The notes under the pieces are model-generated. The model ran no database searches. It worked only from the letters and a program-made list of their open reading frames with translations, and was not told the origin of the DNA. This document shows positions 29,652-39,515 of a stretch of 64,000 bases of DNA, in pieces. Position 1 is the first letter of the stretch, and each line of letters starts with the position of its first letter. This DNA comes from Pseudomonadota bacterium (lineage in GTDB: Bacteria; Pseudomonadota; Gammaproteobacteria; Steroidobacterales; SZUA-146). The stretch covers positions 1 through 64,000 of the forward strand of contig JBCCHD010000005.1 in assembly GCA_039028935.1 (NCBI GenBank). Direction: 5' to 3'. Both the position numbers and the translations under genes were made by a program.

Positions 29652-31565
29652 CTACTTGTTGTCGTCGCTTTTGACTTCCTCAAACTCCGCGTCCACCGCG
29701 TCGTCGACGTCTGACGCACCGCTGTCTTCTGCCGGGGCACCGTCTTCGCTCTGCGCGTAGAGTCGCTCCGCCATGCCGGCGGACGCTTGGGCCAACGCCT
29801 GCGTCTTGGACTCAATGGCCTCTTTGTTATCGCCTTCAAGCGCTTTGCGAAGATCTGCCGTGGCGGATTCGATCGCACCACGCTCCTCAGCTGTCACTTT
29901 ATCGCCGAGTTCCTCCATCGATTTTTCCGTGGCATGAATCATGGCGTCGCCTTGGTTGCGGGCATCCACCAATTCACGGAACTTGGCGTCTTCCTCTGCA
30001 TGCGACTCGGCGTCTTGCACCATTTGGTCGATTTCATCGTCCGACAAACCGCTTGAGGCTTTGATCACGATTTTCTGTTCTTTGCCCGTTGCTTTGTCTT
30101 TCGCCGACACATTAAGGATACCGTTCGCATCGATGTCGAAGGTGACCTCGATCTGCGGCACACCCCGCGGGGCCGGCGCAATACCGGACAAATTGAAACG
30201 ACCCAAGGACTTGTTGTCCTGTGCGCGCTCACGCTCTCCCTGAAGCACCTGAATGGTCACCTCTGGCTGATTGTCGGCCGCCGTCGAAAACGTCTCCTGC
30301 GCGTTGGTCGGAATGGTGGTGTTCTTGTCGATCAGCTTGGTCATGACGCCACCGAGTGTTTCAATGCCAAGCGACAACGGCGTCACGTCCAGCAGCAACA
30401 CGTCTTTGACGTCACCCGCCAACACGCCACCTTGAATGGCGGCACCCACCGCCACGGCCTCATCCGGATTCACGTCCCGACGGGGATCTTTACCGAAGAA
30501 ATCTTTTACCGCCTCGATCACTTTGGGCATGCGAGTTTGACCACCCACCAAAATGACATTGGCAATTTCGCCGACCGACAGGCCAGCATCGTTCAGTGCA
30601 ACCTTGCAGGGTGTGATGGTGCGGGTCACGAGGTCTTCGACCAGCGATTCCAATTTGGCACGGGTCAATTTGATGTTGAGATGTTTCGGCCCACTGGCAT
30701 CGGCGGTGATGTACGGCAAATTGACTTCTGTTTGCTGACTTGATGACAGCTCGATTTTGGCCGTTTCAGCCGCTTCTTTCAGACGCTGCATGGCCACCGC
30801 GTCTTTACTGACGTCGACACCGCTCTCTTTTTCGAACTCTTTAGCAAGGTATTGAATGATTCGCAGATCGAAGTCTTCACCACCCAGGAACGTATCACCA
30901 TTGGTCGAGAGCACCTCGAACTGATGCTCACCATCCACCTCGGCAATTTCGATAATCGATACGTCGAACGTACCACCCCCGAGGTCGTAGACCGCAATCT
31001 TGCGATCACCACGCTGCTTGTCCATGCCATACGCCAACGCCGCCGCAGTGGGCTCGTTGATAATTCGCTTCACTTCGAGGCCCGCGATGCGACCCGCATC
31101 CTTGGTTGCCTGACGCTGAGAGTCATTAAAATACGCAGGCACGGTGATGACCGCTTCGGTGACTTCTTCGCCCAGGTAGTCCTCGGCGGTTTTTTTCATT
31201 TTCATGAGTACACGGGCGGACACTTCCGGTGGCGCCATTTTTTTGCCATGCACTTCCACCCACGCGTCGCCGTTGTCGGCTTTGACAATGTTGTACGGCA
31301 CCATGTCGCGATCTTTGGCGACGACCTCATCGTCAAATCGACGACCGATGAGACGCTTGACGGCAAAGAGCGTGTTTTCGGGGTTGGTCACGGCCTGACG
31401 CTTCGCTGGTTGCCCGACGAGCACCTCATCGTCTTTCGTGAATGCCACGACAGACGGGGTGGTGCGGTCGCCCTCGCTGTTTTCGATGACTTTCGGCTGA
31501 TCGCCGTCCATGACCGCCACACATGAGTTAGTTGTGCCAAGGTCAATGCCTATGATTCTGCCCAT
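29652..31565 (-). CDS. dnaK: Chaperone protein DnaK (Hsp70)
   Basis: A 637-residue Hsp70. The ATPase domain starts with [17 protein letters not shown] and includes the [13 protein letters not shown] segment near residue 195; the interdomain linker [19 protein letters not shown] is near residue 390. The tail is acidic and disordered and ends in [11 protein letters not shown], the usual proteobacterial end. It has a sigma-32-type promoter 40-70 bases upstream of its ATG. Confidence 0.99.
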   Translation of the reverse strand: MGRIIGIDLGTTNSCVAVMDGDQPKVIENSEGDRTTPSVVAFTKDDEVLVGQPAKRQAVTNPENTLFAVKRLIGRRFDDEVVAKDRDMVPYNIVKADNGDAWVEVHGKKMAPPEVSARVLMKMKKTAEDYLGEEVTEAVITVPAYFNDSQRQATKDAGRIAGLEVKRIINEPTAAALAYGMDKQRGDRKIAVYDLGGGTFDVSIIEIAEVDGEHQFEVLSTNGDTFLGGEDFDLRIIQYLAKEFEKESGVDVSKDAVAMQRLKEAAETAKIELSSSQQTEVNLPYITADASGPKHLNIKLTRAKLESLVEDLVTRTITPCKVALNDAGLSVGEIANVILVGGQTRMPKVIEAVKDFFGKDPRRDVNPDEAVAVGAAIQGGVLAGDVKDVLLLDVTPLSLGIETLGGVMTKLIDKNTTIPTNAQETFSTAADNQPEVTIQVLQGERERAQDNKSLGRFNLSGIAPAPRGVPQIEVTFDIDANGILNVSAKDKATGKEQKIVIKASSGLSDDEIDQMVQDAESHAEEDAKFRELVDARNQGDAMIHATEKSMEELGDKVTAEERGAIESATADLRKALEGDNKEAIESKTQALAQASAGMAERLYAQSEDGAPAEDSGASDVDDAVDAEFEEVKSDDNK

Positions 31566-31605
31566 AACGCATACTCCAAGAGGATTTGATTAAAAAGTTG
31601 CTCAA

Positions 31606-31635
31606 TACATGGGGGTGTCGGTCGGGCAATACAAG
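31606..31635 (-). promoter_or_regulatory. Sigma-32 (heat-shock) promoter of dnaK
   Basis: On the minus strand CTTGTAT (-35, 31629-31635) is separated by 14 bases from CCCCATGTA (-10, 31606-31614). The sigma-32 consensus is CTTGAAA, 11-16 bases, CCCCATNT. The start point would fall about 35 bases before the dnaK ATG. Confidence 0.75.
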
Positions 31636-31680
31636 CCCCCTCACCCCGGAAATTCAATGATCTACAGCCAATTTCGCCGC

Positions 31681-32277
31681 TTAGGCCTTGGCCACCAGCA
31701 CGCGCGCCGCCCGCAACAGACGGCCGTTAATTTCGTAGCCGGTCTGCACCACCTGAACCACCGTATTCGGCTCGGCATCGGGGCTATCAATCATGGCCAT
31801 TGCCTCATGCAAATCGGGGTTGAACGTCTCGCCCGCCGGATCGATTTCGGTGACCCCGTGGCGGGCCAGCACCTGATCCAGAAGCTTAAGGGTCATCTCC
31901 GTGCCCTCGGTAAACGATTCAGTGGTCGCATTTTCCTTTGCCGCCTCGAGCCCCATTACCATGCTGTCGCGGACCCCCAACACATCGCCGGCAAATTTCT
32001 CAAAACCATACTTATGGGCTTTTTCAACGTCGCGCTGCGCGCGCTTCCGCACGTTTTCCATTTCGGCAGCCGTTCTCAGATACCGCGCCCAATGGTCGTC
32101 AGCCTTCGTTTCCATGGCGGCGAGCGCTTTTTTCAAGCCGTCGACGCTATCGCGATCGATCTCCACTTCGACGCTCGGGGAAAGCGACTCGCCCTCGGCG
32201 GATTCGTGTGCGTTGGCCACGCCTTCTTCAGACACAGTTTGTTCTTCAGTTTCAACTGATTTTTCTTTATCGTTCAT
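31681..32277 (-). CDS. grpE: Nucleotide exchange factor GrpE
   Basis: A 198-residue DnaK nucleotide exchange factor. The first 50 residues are acidic and disordered, then a long coiled coil (about residues 50-105, with WARYLRTAAEMENVRKRAQRD as its conserved end), then the beta domain with VLARHGVTEIDPAGETFNPDLHEAM and the closing GYEINGRLLRAARVLVAK. It is 115 bases before dnaK and 76 after hrcA, so hrcA-grpE-dnaK-dnaJ may be partly co-transcribed. Confidence 0.97.
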   Translation of the reverse strand: MNDKEKSVETEEQTVSEEGVANAHESAEGESLSPSVEVEIDRDSVDGLKKALAAMETKADDHWARYLRTAAEMENVRKRAQRDVEKAHKYGFEKFAGDVLGVRDSMVMGLEAAKENATTESFTEGTEMTLKLLDQVLARHGVTEIDPAGETFNPDLHEAMAMIDSPDAEPNTVVQVVQTGYEINGRLLRAARVLVAKA

Positions 32278-32353
32278 AGTCTTAAAGCTAACTCTTAGAG
32301 TAATTAATAACGGGGAGGCGCCGCCGCGCGCAGATGCGGGAGAATATGGCGGT

Positions 32354-33421
32354 CTAGTCGTTGGATTTCAAGGCCGAGGTCAATATATTTGCGGTGACAT
32401 CCACAATCGGAATGACCCGCTCATAGGCCATTCGGGTGGGCCCAATGACGGCCAATACGCCGACCACCCCTTCTTCGTTGGAATACGGAGCAGAAACCAC
32501 CGAACAGGCATCCAACAATTCGTAGCCAGACTCTTCACCGATGAAGATGCGGACACCCTCAGCGGACATCGACTTATCCAACAGCTGAAGCAGGTCGCGC
32601 TGTTCATTAAAGGCGTTGAACAGATCGCGAATGCGCTCCATATCCGATAGATCTTGATAGTCCATCAGATGGGTTTCGCCGGCCACAGCGATGCCACTGC
32701 CTTTGTCGGTATCGGTATCAAACGCGGATTTTGCCAGTTGAATGGCATTCAGCATGAGCTGGTTCATATCATCGCGGGTTTGCTCGAGCTCGGCGACGAG
32801 CGTGCGGCGGACCGATGCGATATCCGCACCGGCAAATCGCGCATTGAGAAAATTGGACGCCTGCCGTAACTCGGATTCGGTGTATTCGCGGTCGAGTTCG
32901 ATAATGCGATTCTCGACTTCTTGGTTATTCACCACCATGATCACCAGGATCTTGGCTCCCGACAAGGGTAAGAACTCAATACGGTTGAGCGCGAGATGGT
33001 TTTGTCGGGGCAGCGTCACCACACCCGCCATGCGGGTAAAACTCGATAGCATCGACGTCGCGCTTTGTACCACGTCTTTGGAGCTCATCGCGTCGCGCGC
33101 TTGTGTCTGAAAATCATGCTGCAAGCGGGCAAGCTGCGCCTCGGACATCGGCGGCACCTTCAGGAGTGTATCCACAAAGCAGCGATAGCCAAGGTCGGTC
33201 GGAATACGACCCGCCGATGTATGCGGCGAGCGAATGAAACCGAGCTTTTCAAGTCGGGACATCACGTTACGAATGGTCGCCGAGCTTGCATTGACACCCG
33301 ATCGTTCGAGCAGCGTGTTAGAACCGACCGGCTGACCGCCGTCGATATACTGTTCGACCAGAGTTTTCAGTAGCGCCTGCGCCCTGTCGGACAGGCCACT
33401 GCCATCATGTTGGGTTGTCAT
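32354..33421 (-). CDS. hrcA: Heat-inducible transcription repressor HrcA
   Basis: A 355-residue repressor that binds the CIRCE inverted repeat and whose folding depends on GroEL in known cases. The N-terminal winged helix contains NASSATIRNVMSRLEKLGF followed by the family hallmark PHTSAGRIPTDLGYR near residues 67-85. The GAF-like and dimerisation parts follow. Length is normal. HrcA is common in Xanthomonadales-type gammaproteobacteria but absent from enterics. No CIRCE sequence is visible in front of hrcA, grpE or dnaK. Confidence 0.96.
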   Translation of the reverse strand: MTTQHDGSGLSDRAQALLKTLVEQYIDGGQPVGSNTLLERSGVNASSATIRNVMSRLEKLGFIRSPHTSAGRIPTDLGYRCFVDTLLKVPPMSEAQLARLQHDFQTQARDAMSSKDVVQSATSMLSSFTRMAGVVTLPRQNHLALNRIEFLPLSGAKILVIMVVNNQEVENRIIELDREYTESELRQASNFLNARFAGADIASVRRTLVAELEQTRDDMNQLMLNAIQLAKSAFDTDTDKGSGIAVAGETHLMDYQDLSDMERIRDLFNAFNEQRDLLQLLDKSMSAEGVRIFIGEESGYELLDACSVVSAPYSNEEGVVGVLAVIGPTRMAYERVIPIVDVTANILTSALKSND

Positions 33422-33445
33422 ATCGACCGCCTACTTCCTGTGTCA

Positions 33446-33473
33446 CACCGCGCGGCGTACGTCCCGCGCGGTG
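33446..33473. promoter_or_regulatory. 10-8-10 inverted repeat between hrcA and nadK
   Basis: CACCGCGCGG and CCGCGCGGTG arms flank the eight bases CGTACGTC. It ends 25 bases before the hrcA ATG on its upstream side. Its geometry resembles CIRCE (9-9-9) but its sequence does not. It may be an operator for the divergent pair or a leader hairpin. Confidence 0.45.
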
Positions 33474-33599
33474 GGGTTATTTTATCGTTACCATGAGCCG
33501 GCTCCAAGTTCCTCGCCAATTCAACCTCAAAATCGCTTTTAACTCGCGGCCTGCGTTGCTATCGTTTCGCACTATGTACCGCCTAATTCACAGCGCCGT

Positions 33600-34505
33600 A
33601 TGACCCGCCAATCAGCGACCCCGAACTTTCGCTCGATTGCCCTCATTGCGCGCGATCACGATCCCAATGTCCAAGAAACGGTGGCGGCACTCATCGCCTA
33701 TCTTCTGCGCAACGACCGCACGGTTTGGGTAGCCAAAGACACCGCGTTCGAGCACATTGAGGGTGTTCGCGCCTGCCCCGAGAACGCCCTTGGCGATCAT
33801 TGCGATCTGGTCATTGCCGTTGGCGGTGACGGCACCATGCTCCAGGCGGCCCATCTCATCCGACGAGCGAGCTTACCGCTTCTGGGGATTAACCGTGGCC
33901 GACGGGGGTTTCTCGCCGACATCTTGCCGCACGAAGTCGAGGACGGCTTGGGCAGTATTTTGCGAGGCGAATTCGTGCGCGAATCACGCATGTTACTCCA
34001 GGCCACACTGCGACACGGAAACGACGTTAAGCAATCGCAGGTTGCCCTCAATGACATTGTGGTTCAACGCGGCGCCATGGGCCAAATGCTCGATTTCGAC
34101 GTAAGGGTTGACGGCGCGTACGTCAACACCCACCGAGGCGACGGGCTAATTATTTCTACGCCTACCGGCTCGACCGCGTACGCCCTATCGAGCGGCGGTC
34201 CGATTATGCAGCCGGGCCTCAATGCCGTGGCGATGGTGCCGATCTGCCCGCACACGCTCAGTGACCGTCCGGTTGTGATCCCAGGCAACTCACACATCGA
34301 GATTCGGGTCGAACACCGCTTTGAAGCAGACGCCTTTGTCACCGTCGACGGACGCATGACCGATGAAATGGCCGTCGGCGATACGCTGGAAGTGACGCAA
34401 GCCGCCGATCGTATTACGCTTCTGCATCCCACGAACTACGACTATTTCGAGGTGCTTCGCTCCAAACTGAATTGGGGCCATTACGGGCTCCCTGAAAAGG
34501 CCTAA
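33600..34505 (+). CDS. nadK: NAD kinase
   Basis: A 301-residue cytosolic enzyme phosphorylating NAD to NADP. The GGDGT motif in VIAVGGDGTMLQAA is near residue 65, and the second conserved region is DGLIISTPTGSTAYALSSGGP near residue 180, with the HTLSDRPVVIP segment after it. The ATG at 33600 has no strong ribosome-binding site upstream. It is divergent from hrcA and 21 bases ahead of recN. Confidence 0.97.
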   Translation: MTRQSATPNFRSIALIARDHDPNVQETVAALIAYLLRNDRTVWVAKDTAFEHIEGVRACPENALGDHCDLVIAVGGDGTMLQAAHLIRRASLPLLGINRGRRGFLADILPHEVEDGLGSILRGEFVRESRMLLQATLRHGNDVKQSQVALNDIVVQRGAMGQMLDFDVRVDGAYVNTHRGDGLIISTPTGSTAYALSSGGPIMQPGLNAVAMVPICPHTLSDRPVVIPGNSHIEIRVEHRFEADAFVTVDGRMTDEMAVGDTLEVTQAADRITLLHPTNYDYFEVLRSKLNWGHYGLPEKA

Positions 34506-34526
34506 GCGTTAAACTGACTCTCTCTC

Positions 34527-36212
34527 ATGCTCACCGATCTGCACATCCGCGACTTTGTGATCGCTAAGTCGCTCGACCTTGAATTTGAGCGCGGCTTGAC
34601 GGTACTCACCGGAGAAACAGGCGCCGGTAAATCGATTTTAATTGACGCCTTGGGGCTCGTACTGGGCGATCGCGCTGACACACAGAGCGTGCGCGACGGT
34701 GCCGACAAGGCCGAGCTCAGTGCCGTTTTCGACCTCACCGACGAATCGAGCGCGCGAGCCTGGCTGCGCGATCGCGAGCTCGACAGCGATCATGAGTGCG
34801 TTGTTCGCCGCGTTGTTCACGCTAACGGTCGCTCCAAGGCCTTCATCAACGGTAAGCCCTGCCCAGTGCAGCAGCTTAAGGAACTCGGTGCGCTTCTGGT
34901 CGACATTCATGGCCAGCATGCCCACCAGGCAATGCTCAAACCGGAAGTTCAGCGCGCACTGCTGGATGCCACGCTGGACGCGGTGTTGCTCAACAAAACT
35001 GCTCAGGCCTTTGACACGTGGAAAACGAAGCAAATCGAGCTCGATGCGCTGCGTCAACGACTTCAGGAACGTAGCGCACGCCTGGATCTACTGCGGTTCC
35101 AGTGCGACGAACTCAATACGCTCGCCCCACTCGACGGCGAGTTCACGACGCTCAGCGAAGAACAGTACCGCCTCAGCCACGTTTCGACCTTGGCCGAAGC
35201 CTCACAGGCGGCCATTGAGGCACTGAGTAATGATTCGTCCTCCGCTCAGTCGGCGCTGGCCTCAGCGCGTCGTAATTTGGCCGGCGTATTAACCATCGAT
35301 ACAACGTTAGCTGAGCTGGACGAGTTGCTAGCACATGCTGAGATCGAGATTGAGGAATCGCTATCTGGACTCGTGCGGTATGCCGACACACTGGACATGG
35401 ACCCAGCCCGTCGTGACTTTGTCGAAAGCCGGCTCGACGCGCTGTCGGGCGCGGCAAAAAAACACCGCGTTGAACCGGAGGCCCTCGTCGCGCAGCTCGA
35501 CCGTCTCAACCACGAACTCGTCGAGTTGGATAACGCTGAAGAGTCGCTCGCCGCGCTGGAACAAGCGGTTAGCGCCGCCGCCAAACACTTTCTAAACGCG
35601 GCAAAAAAACTTACCACAGCGCGAAAAAAAGCCGCGAAACAGTTGGGCCAACGCATCGAAGAGCTGGTTCGTGAATTGGGCATGCCCGACTGCCAGTTTG
35701 CGGTGGATGTGGTTAGCGACAACACCGCTACGTGGCGACGAGATGGCATCGACACGGTGCAGTTCATGATTCAGGCCAATCAAGGTGAGTCGGCGCGGCC
35801 CTTAGCAAAAGTCGCATCAGGCGGCGAATTGTCGCGCGTTAGTCTAGCCGTACAGGTTGTGTCCGCGTCGAGTGACGGCGCGTCCTGTCGTGTGTTCGAT
35901 GAAGTTGACGCTGGCGTTGGCGGCGCGGTGGCTGCTCTCATTGGTCAGCGCATGCAGGAATTAGGTCAGCATTTCCAAGTGCTCGCAGTTACTCATCTTC
36001 CACAGGTCGCTTGCCACGGCCATCAGCATTTAAAAGTCAGCAAGGCTTCGCTCGATAACCGCACACAGAGCCAAGTCACGTTGCTCAATAGTAAAGAGCG
36101 CATCGAAGAACTTGCGCGCATGTTGGGCGGCGTTGAAGTGACCGCTACGACCCGACGTCACGCAAAAGAACTACTCGGCGACGCCCACAAAACTCCACGC
36201 GCTCAGGCGTAA
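34527..36212 (+). CDS. recN: DNA repair protein RecN
   Basis: A 561-residue SMC-like ATPase of double-strand break repair. Walker A is LTGETGAGKSI near residue 33, a long alpha-helical coiled-coil region covers about residues 155-370, the ABC signature is ASGGELSRV near residue 430 and Walker B is VFDEVDAGVGG near residue 455. Starts MLTDLHIRDFVIAKSL as is usual. No LexA-box was found just upstream, where nadK ends 21 bases before the start. Confidence 0.97.
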   Translation: MLTDLHIRDFVIAKSLDLEFERGLTVLTGETGAGKSILIDALGLVLGDRADTQSVRDGADKAELSAVFDLTDESSARAWLRDRELDSDHECVVRRVVHANGRSKAFINGKPCPVQQLKELGALLVDIHGQHAHQAMLKPEVQRALLDATLDAVLLNKTAQAFDTWKTKQIELDALRQRLQERSARLDLLRFQCDELNTLAPLDGEFTTLSEEQYRLSHVSTLAEASQAAIEALSNDSSSAQSALASARRNLAGVLTIDTTLAELDELLAHAEIEIEESLSGLVRYADTLDMDPARRDFVESRLDALSGAAKKHRVEPEALVAQLDRLNHELVELDNAEESLAALEQAVSAAAKHFLNAAKKLTTARKKAAKQLGQRIEELVRELGMPDCQFAVDVVSDNTATWRRDGIDTVQFMIQANQGESARPLAKVASGGELSRVSLAVQVVSASSDGASCRVFDEVDAGVGGAVAALIGQRMQELGQHFQVLAVTHLPQVACHGHQHLKVSKASLDNRTQSQVTLLNSKERIEELARMLGGVEVTATTRRHAKELLGDAHKTPRAQA

Positions 36213-36293
36213 TCGAGACTGAACTTTTTCACGTGGCTTGACGTCGGATAGTTACAACGACGCCGTTCTCGACGCAATGCGCTCGAATCGGGC

Positions 36294-36713
36294 CTATTTT
36301 TTGGTTTTTGGCCGGACGTACATCACTAGACTGTGATCTTCCAGATCGTAACCGTGCTTCTCGGCAATCTCGTGCTGTAATCGTTCGATTTCATCGCTGA
36401 CGAATTCGATCACGTCACCGGTTTCAATACAGACCATGTGGTCGTGATGCTGCCCTTGATCGAGCTCGAACACCGCGTGACCGCCCTCAAAATTGTGCCG
36501 GGTGACAAGCCCAGCCGACTCAAACTGAGTGAGCACGCGATACACCGTGGCAAGACCGATGTCTTCGCCGGATTCAAGCAAGAGCTTGTAGACGTCTTCC
36601 GCGCTCAGATGGCGCGTGTCGGATGTCTCCATGATTTCGAAGATTTTCAGCCTGGGAAGCGTGACTTTCAAGCCCGCTTTGCGAAGATCTTGACTTTGAT
36701 TGTTGGCGCTCAT
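36294..36713 (-). CDS. fur: Ferric uptake regulator Fur
   Basis: A 139-residue iron-responsive repressor. The winged helix includes LTQFESAGLVTRHNF near residue 65; the metal site has HHDHMVC near residue 92. The second Cys of the CxxC seen in E. coli is missing (IETG follows), as in Pseudomonas Fur, so the structural zinc site of the enteric type is not expected. Convergent with recN, divergent from bamE; the fur-bamE pair is conserved in gammaproteobacteria. Confidence 0.97.
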   Translation of the reverse strand: MSANNQSQDLRKAGLKVTLPRLKIFEIMETSDTRHLSAEDVYKLLLESGEDIGLATVYRVLTQFESAGLVTRHNFEGGHAVFELDQGQHHDHMVCIETGDVIEFVSDEIERLQHEIAEKHGYDLEDHSLVMYVRPKTKK

Positions 36714-36749
36714 GGGTGAGAACTCTCTACTAGGTGGGGTTAATTCCGG

Positions 36750-36755
36750 TATACT
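36750..36755 (+). promoter_or_regulatory. Possible -10 element (TATACT) for bamE
   Basis: A TATACT hexamer lies 56 bases before the bamE ATG in the fur-bamE divergent region. No good -35 sequence is visible at the right spacing, so this is tentative. Confidence 0.3.
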
Positions 36756-36811
36756 CGCGTCGATCGATCAACCGTAACCGATTGATAGAGTGACGGAAGG
36801 CTTAAAAAACG

Positions 36812-37171
36812 ATGACAAAGTATACCCCAGTTTTAGGTAAGTACGTTCTACTTTTCATTCTCGCCTCAGGCTTGAGCGCCTGCGGCGGCTATAAAATCAA
36901 CGTGCTCCAAGGCAATTATCTGGATCAAGAAAAAATTAACCAGGTCGAGTCAGGTATGACTCGCAACCAGGTTAAATATCTGCTTGGCACACCGATGATC
37001 GCCGACTCCTTCCATGAGAATCGCTGGGACTACGTGTATCAGTTTCGCATTGGCAAAACTGGCCAAGTTATCGAGCGCAAGGTGACGATTTATTTTGAGG
37101 GCGATACGGTTCAGCGCGTCGAACAATACGGCCAGAATCCCGATACTGAGACGGCACTAAGCGAATCGTAA
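36812..37171 (+). CDS. bamE: Outer membrane assembly lipoprotein BamE
   Basis: A 119-residue lipoprotein of the BAM complex that inserts beta-barrel proteins into the outer membrane. The signal peptide ends in the lipobox LSAC with the acylated Cys at residue 24. The mature part has the SmpA/OmlA signature: IESGMTRNQV-type helix, YLLGTPMIAD and WDYVYQFR near residues 60-85. An AAGG site precedes the ATG. It is the usual neighbour of fur. Confidence 0.96.
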   Translation: MTKYTPVLGKYVLLFILASGLSACGGYKINVLQGNYLDQEKINQVESGMTRNQVKYLLGTPMIADSFHENRWDYVYQFRIGKTGQVIERKVTIYFEGDTVQRVEQYGQNPDTETALSES

Positions 37172-37286
37172 GCGCCGGTCATCGCCTAAAATAGCCGCCA
37201 CCGCTCAAGGCGCCGTACCCCCAGTTCCCGATCGCACTGTCGTTTGCTCAGCGTGCCGTGGCGGCGGCAACGGTCACGCTGTTTCG

Positions 37287-37616
37287 TCACGGCAACGGTT
37301 CATCATCCCGTTTGCCCATTGTCAAACCCGAAGCGGCGAGCGCCCGGCGAACGTCTTTGGGATCGGCAGTGAGTGGCCTGTATACCTCAACGCGATCGCC
37401 CTCCTGGACGATGTAATCGGTCGCTACGCGCTGGGCAAATACACCAAGCGGTGGCGCACTGAAGTCAACTTCAGGAAATTCGGCAGCAAGCGGCGACTGA
37501 TGAACTAATTCGATTGCGGTCGTGCCTTCGGGCACCGTCAACGACAACAAAACCTGGCGTTCGGGCGTGGCGAATACCAGCTCACAACGCACCATAGTCG
37601 ATTCAGACACGCTCAT
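37287..37616 (-). CDS. rnfH: RnfH family ubiquitin-like protein
   Basis: A 109-residue protein of the RnfH/UPF0125 family with a beta-grasp (ubiquitin-like) fold and unknown biochemical role. Family features are the VELVFATPERQ-type first strand, FSAPPLGVFAQRV in the middle and the DRVEVYRPLTADPKDVRR end. I chose the ATG at 37616, four bases after the ratA stop; a longer frame would overlap ratA. The ratA-rnfH pair next to bamE is conserved. Confidence 0.93.
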   Translation of the reverse strand: MSVSESTMVRCELVFATPERQVLLSLTVPEGTTAIELVHQSPLAAEFPEVDFSAPPLGVFAQRVATDYIVQEGDRVEVYRPLTADPKDVRRALAASGLTMGKRDDEPLP

Positions 37617-37620
37617 CGCT

Positions 37621-38055
37621 TCAGTCGGCGTACACCTGATCGGCACGTGTCGCAAACGCGGAAATCAACTCGCCCGCAATGGTTTCGACCACTGTGGCAA
37701 ACATAAAACCCGCTAGAGGATTATCAAAGCGATACTTGAGATTGAGTGTCACACCACAGCCGCCGTCCCCGTCGTCCTCAAACGCCCAATGGCCTTTGAG
37801 CTGATCAAACGGCCCGTCGAGCAGCTCCATATCGATCCGCGTGCTCGGTGACAGCGTGTTGCGCGTCGTGAAGTTGCCATTGAAACCCACCTGCCGAAAA
37901 CCCAGCGTAGCTTCAACCATGGTATCGGTACGAGAATCCACACGAGCACTCTCGCACCACGGCAGAAATTCAGGGTATCGGTCAACGTCGTCAACCAGTC
38001 GATACATTTGGACCGGCGTGTAAGGCACGAACACCGTACGTTCAAATTTAGCCAT
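37621..38055 (-). CDS. ratA: RatA/PasT-type START-like protein
   Basis: A 144-residue protein of the RatA/PasT (COQ10/START, SRPBCC) family. In E. coli it has been reported to affect ribosome association and persistence; in other organisms relatives bind ubiquinone. Typical motifs are VFVPYTPVQMYRLVDDVDRYPEFLPWC near residue 10-35 (quoted in parts: VDRYPEFLPWC) and the LDGPFDQLKGHW segment near residue 80. The ATG overlaps the end of the transporter gene by eight bases. Confidence 0.93.
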   Translation of the reverse strand: MAKFERTVFVPYTPVQMYRLVDDVDRYPEFLPWCESARVDSRTDTMVEATLGFRQVGFNGNFTTRNTLSPSTRIDMELLDGPFDQLKGHWAFEDDGDGGCGVTLNLKYRFDNPLAGFMFATVVETIAGELISAFATRADQVYAD

Positions 38056-39442
38056 CAAACACACCGAGCTGAGTCAGAAAGATAAGAACAATGCCGACCG
38101 GCGCGACATAGCGAGCAGCGATTCGCCAAAGAGAAAAACGCAAACCTGATCCCATTTTCAGTTCGTCGAATGTTGAATTGCGACACATAACCCAACCGGC
38201 AAACACGACAATCAGAAACGCGCCCAGGGGCAGCATGATGTTGCTGGTGATGTAGTCCATCATGTCGAACAGCGAGCCGAATGGGGTTTGCACGTCCGCG
38301 AGTAAATTAAACGACAAGGCGCTCAGGATACCGAGTGACCAGATGATAAGACCGATAATCATGGCTGTCTTGTTACGCGCAATGCCAAAGCGTTCATTCA
38401 TCCAAGCCACCGCCGGTTCAATCAACCCGATCGCCGATGTCCAGGCCGCAAAACTCAAAAGAATGAAAAACAGCGTGCCGAAAAACACGCCGCCATTCAT
38501 GCCACCAAACGCCAGCGGGAGTGATTGAAAGATCAATCCCGGTCCGCCAGACGGCGACAGACCGTTCGCAAACACAATTGGAAAAATAACCAAACCGGCT
38601 AACAACGCGATTGCGGTATCGGCAATGACCACTGTGACGGAAGTTGTGCCAATATTTGAGTCTTCAGGTAAATACGCGCCATAGGCCATCACGGCACCCA
38701 TACCGACACTCAACGTAAACAAGGCGTGCCCCAACGCGACGAGCGCGCCCTCTAGATTAAGCTGATCCATTTTGGGGCGGAACATGTAGTCCACCGCGGC
38801 CGCAAAGTCTCCATTCTTAAATGCGTACACCAGCAACACCAACAACATCACAATCAGCGCTGGCATCAATATTCGCACGGCCTGTTCCAGTCCGCGCTGC
38901 ACACCTCGAGCGACAACAAACACAGTCATCACCATGAACAACGTGTGGAAGCCCAGCATTGGCTTCCAATTGCCCACGTGCCCATTAAAAATGTTCGACA
39001 CATCGGTTTCGGTCGAGCCGGTAAACATCCCCTGTGCGGCCTTACCGATATAGGAAAGCGCCCAGCCGGCAACGACCGAGTAGTACGACAGGATCATTAT
39101 GCCGGCGACAACGCCCATCAGACCCACCCAACCCCAGACACGGGTGTTGGCTTCCTCTTCGCCCAAAATTTCGAGGGTTGCCACAGGATTGCGCCGCCCA
39201 CGACGGCCGATCAGGATCTCTCCCATCATCGTCGGCAAGCCGATCACAAACACAAAAACCAGATACATCAGCACAAACGCACCGCCACCGTATTCACCGG
39301 CGATGTACGGAAACTTCCAGATATTGCCAAGACCGACCGCCGAGCCGGTCACCGCGAGAATGAATGCCAGTCGCGACGACCAAAAGCCCTGTAAAGAAGT
39401 GCGTTTTTCCAACGTTTCGCCCCCAATCCGAATATTGCTCAT
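38048..39442 (-). CDS. Sodium-dependent transporter, NSS (SNF) family
   Basis: A 464-residue inner-membrane symporter of the neurotransmitter:sodium family (LeuT fold). The helix 1 hallmark [13 protein letters not shown] is near residue 35 and contributes to both sodium sites; helix 2 has [10 protein letters not shown]. About 11 hydrophobic segments are visible, as is usual for bacterial members. The substrate is probably an amino acid, but it cannot be told from sequence. The end overlaps ratA. I chose the ATG at 39442. Confidence 0.93.
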   Translation of the reverse strand: MSNIRIGGETLEKRTSLQGFWSSRLAFILAVTGSAVGLGNIWKFPYIAGEYGGGAFVLMYLVFVFVIGLPTMMGEILIGRRGRRNPVATLEILGEEEANTRVWGWVGLMGVVAGIMILSYYSVVAGWALSYIGKAAQGMFTGSTETDVSNIFNGHVGNWKPMLGFHTLFMVMTVFVVARGVQRGLEQAVRILMPALIVMLLVLLVYAFKNGDFAAAVDYMFRPKMDQLNLEGALVALGHALFTLSVGMGAVMAYGAYLPEDSNIGTTSVTVVIADTAIALLAGLVIFPIVFANGLSPSGGPGLIFQSLPLAFGGMNGGVFFGTLFFILLSFAAWTSAIGLIEPAVAWMNERFGIARNKTAMIIGLIIWSLGILSALSFNLLADVQTPFGSLFDMMDYITSNIMLPLGAFLIVVFAGWVMCRNSTFDELKMGSGLRFSLWRIAARYVAPVGIVLIFLTQLGVFDG

Positions 39443-39515
39443 AATTTTGCGCCTTTTACGTACGGGTAACAAGCGTTTAGCTGTATCTGCGGCGGTTTGT
39501 CACTATAATCCGCGC

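Noticed and set aside
30852-31526. 224-codon open frame opposite dnaK
   Set aside because: Antisense to the conserved ATPase domain of dnaK; no support.
32278-32353. Sigma-32 promoter directly upstream of grpE
   Set aside because: CCCCGTTAT resembles a -10, but no -35 of the CTTGAA type lies at the right distance.
31566-33599. CIRCE element near hrcA, grpE or dnaK
   Set aside because: I looked for TTAGCACTC and GAGTGCTAA halves upstream of each gene and found none.
36714-36811. Fur box between fur and bamE
   Set aside because: No 19-bp GATAATGAT-type palindrome is visible.
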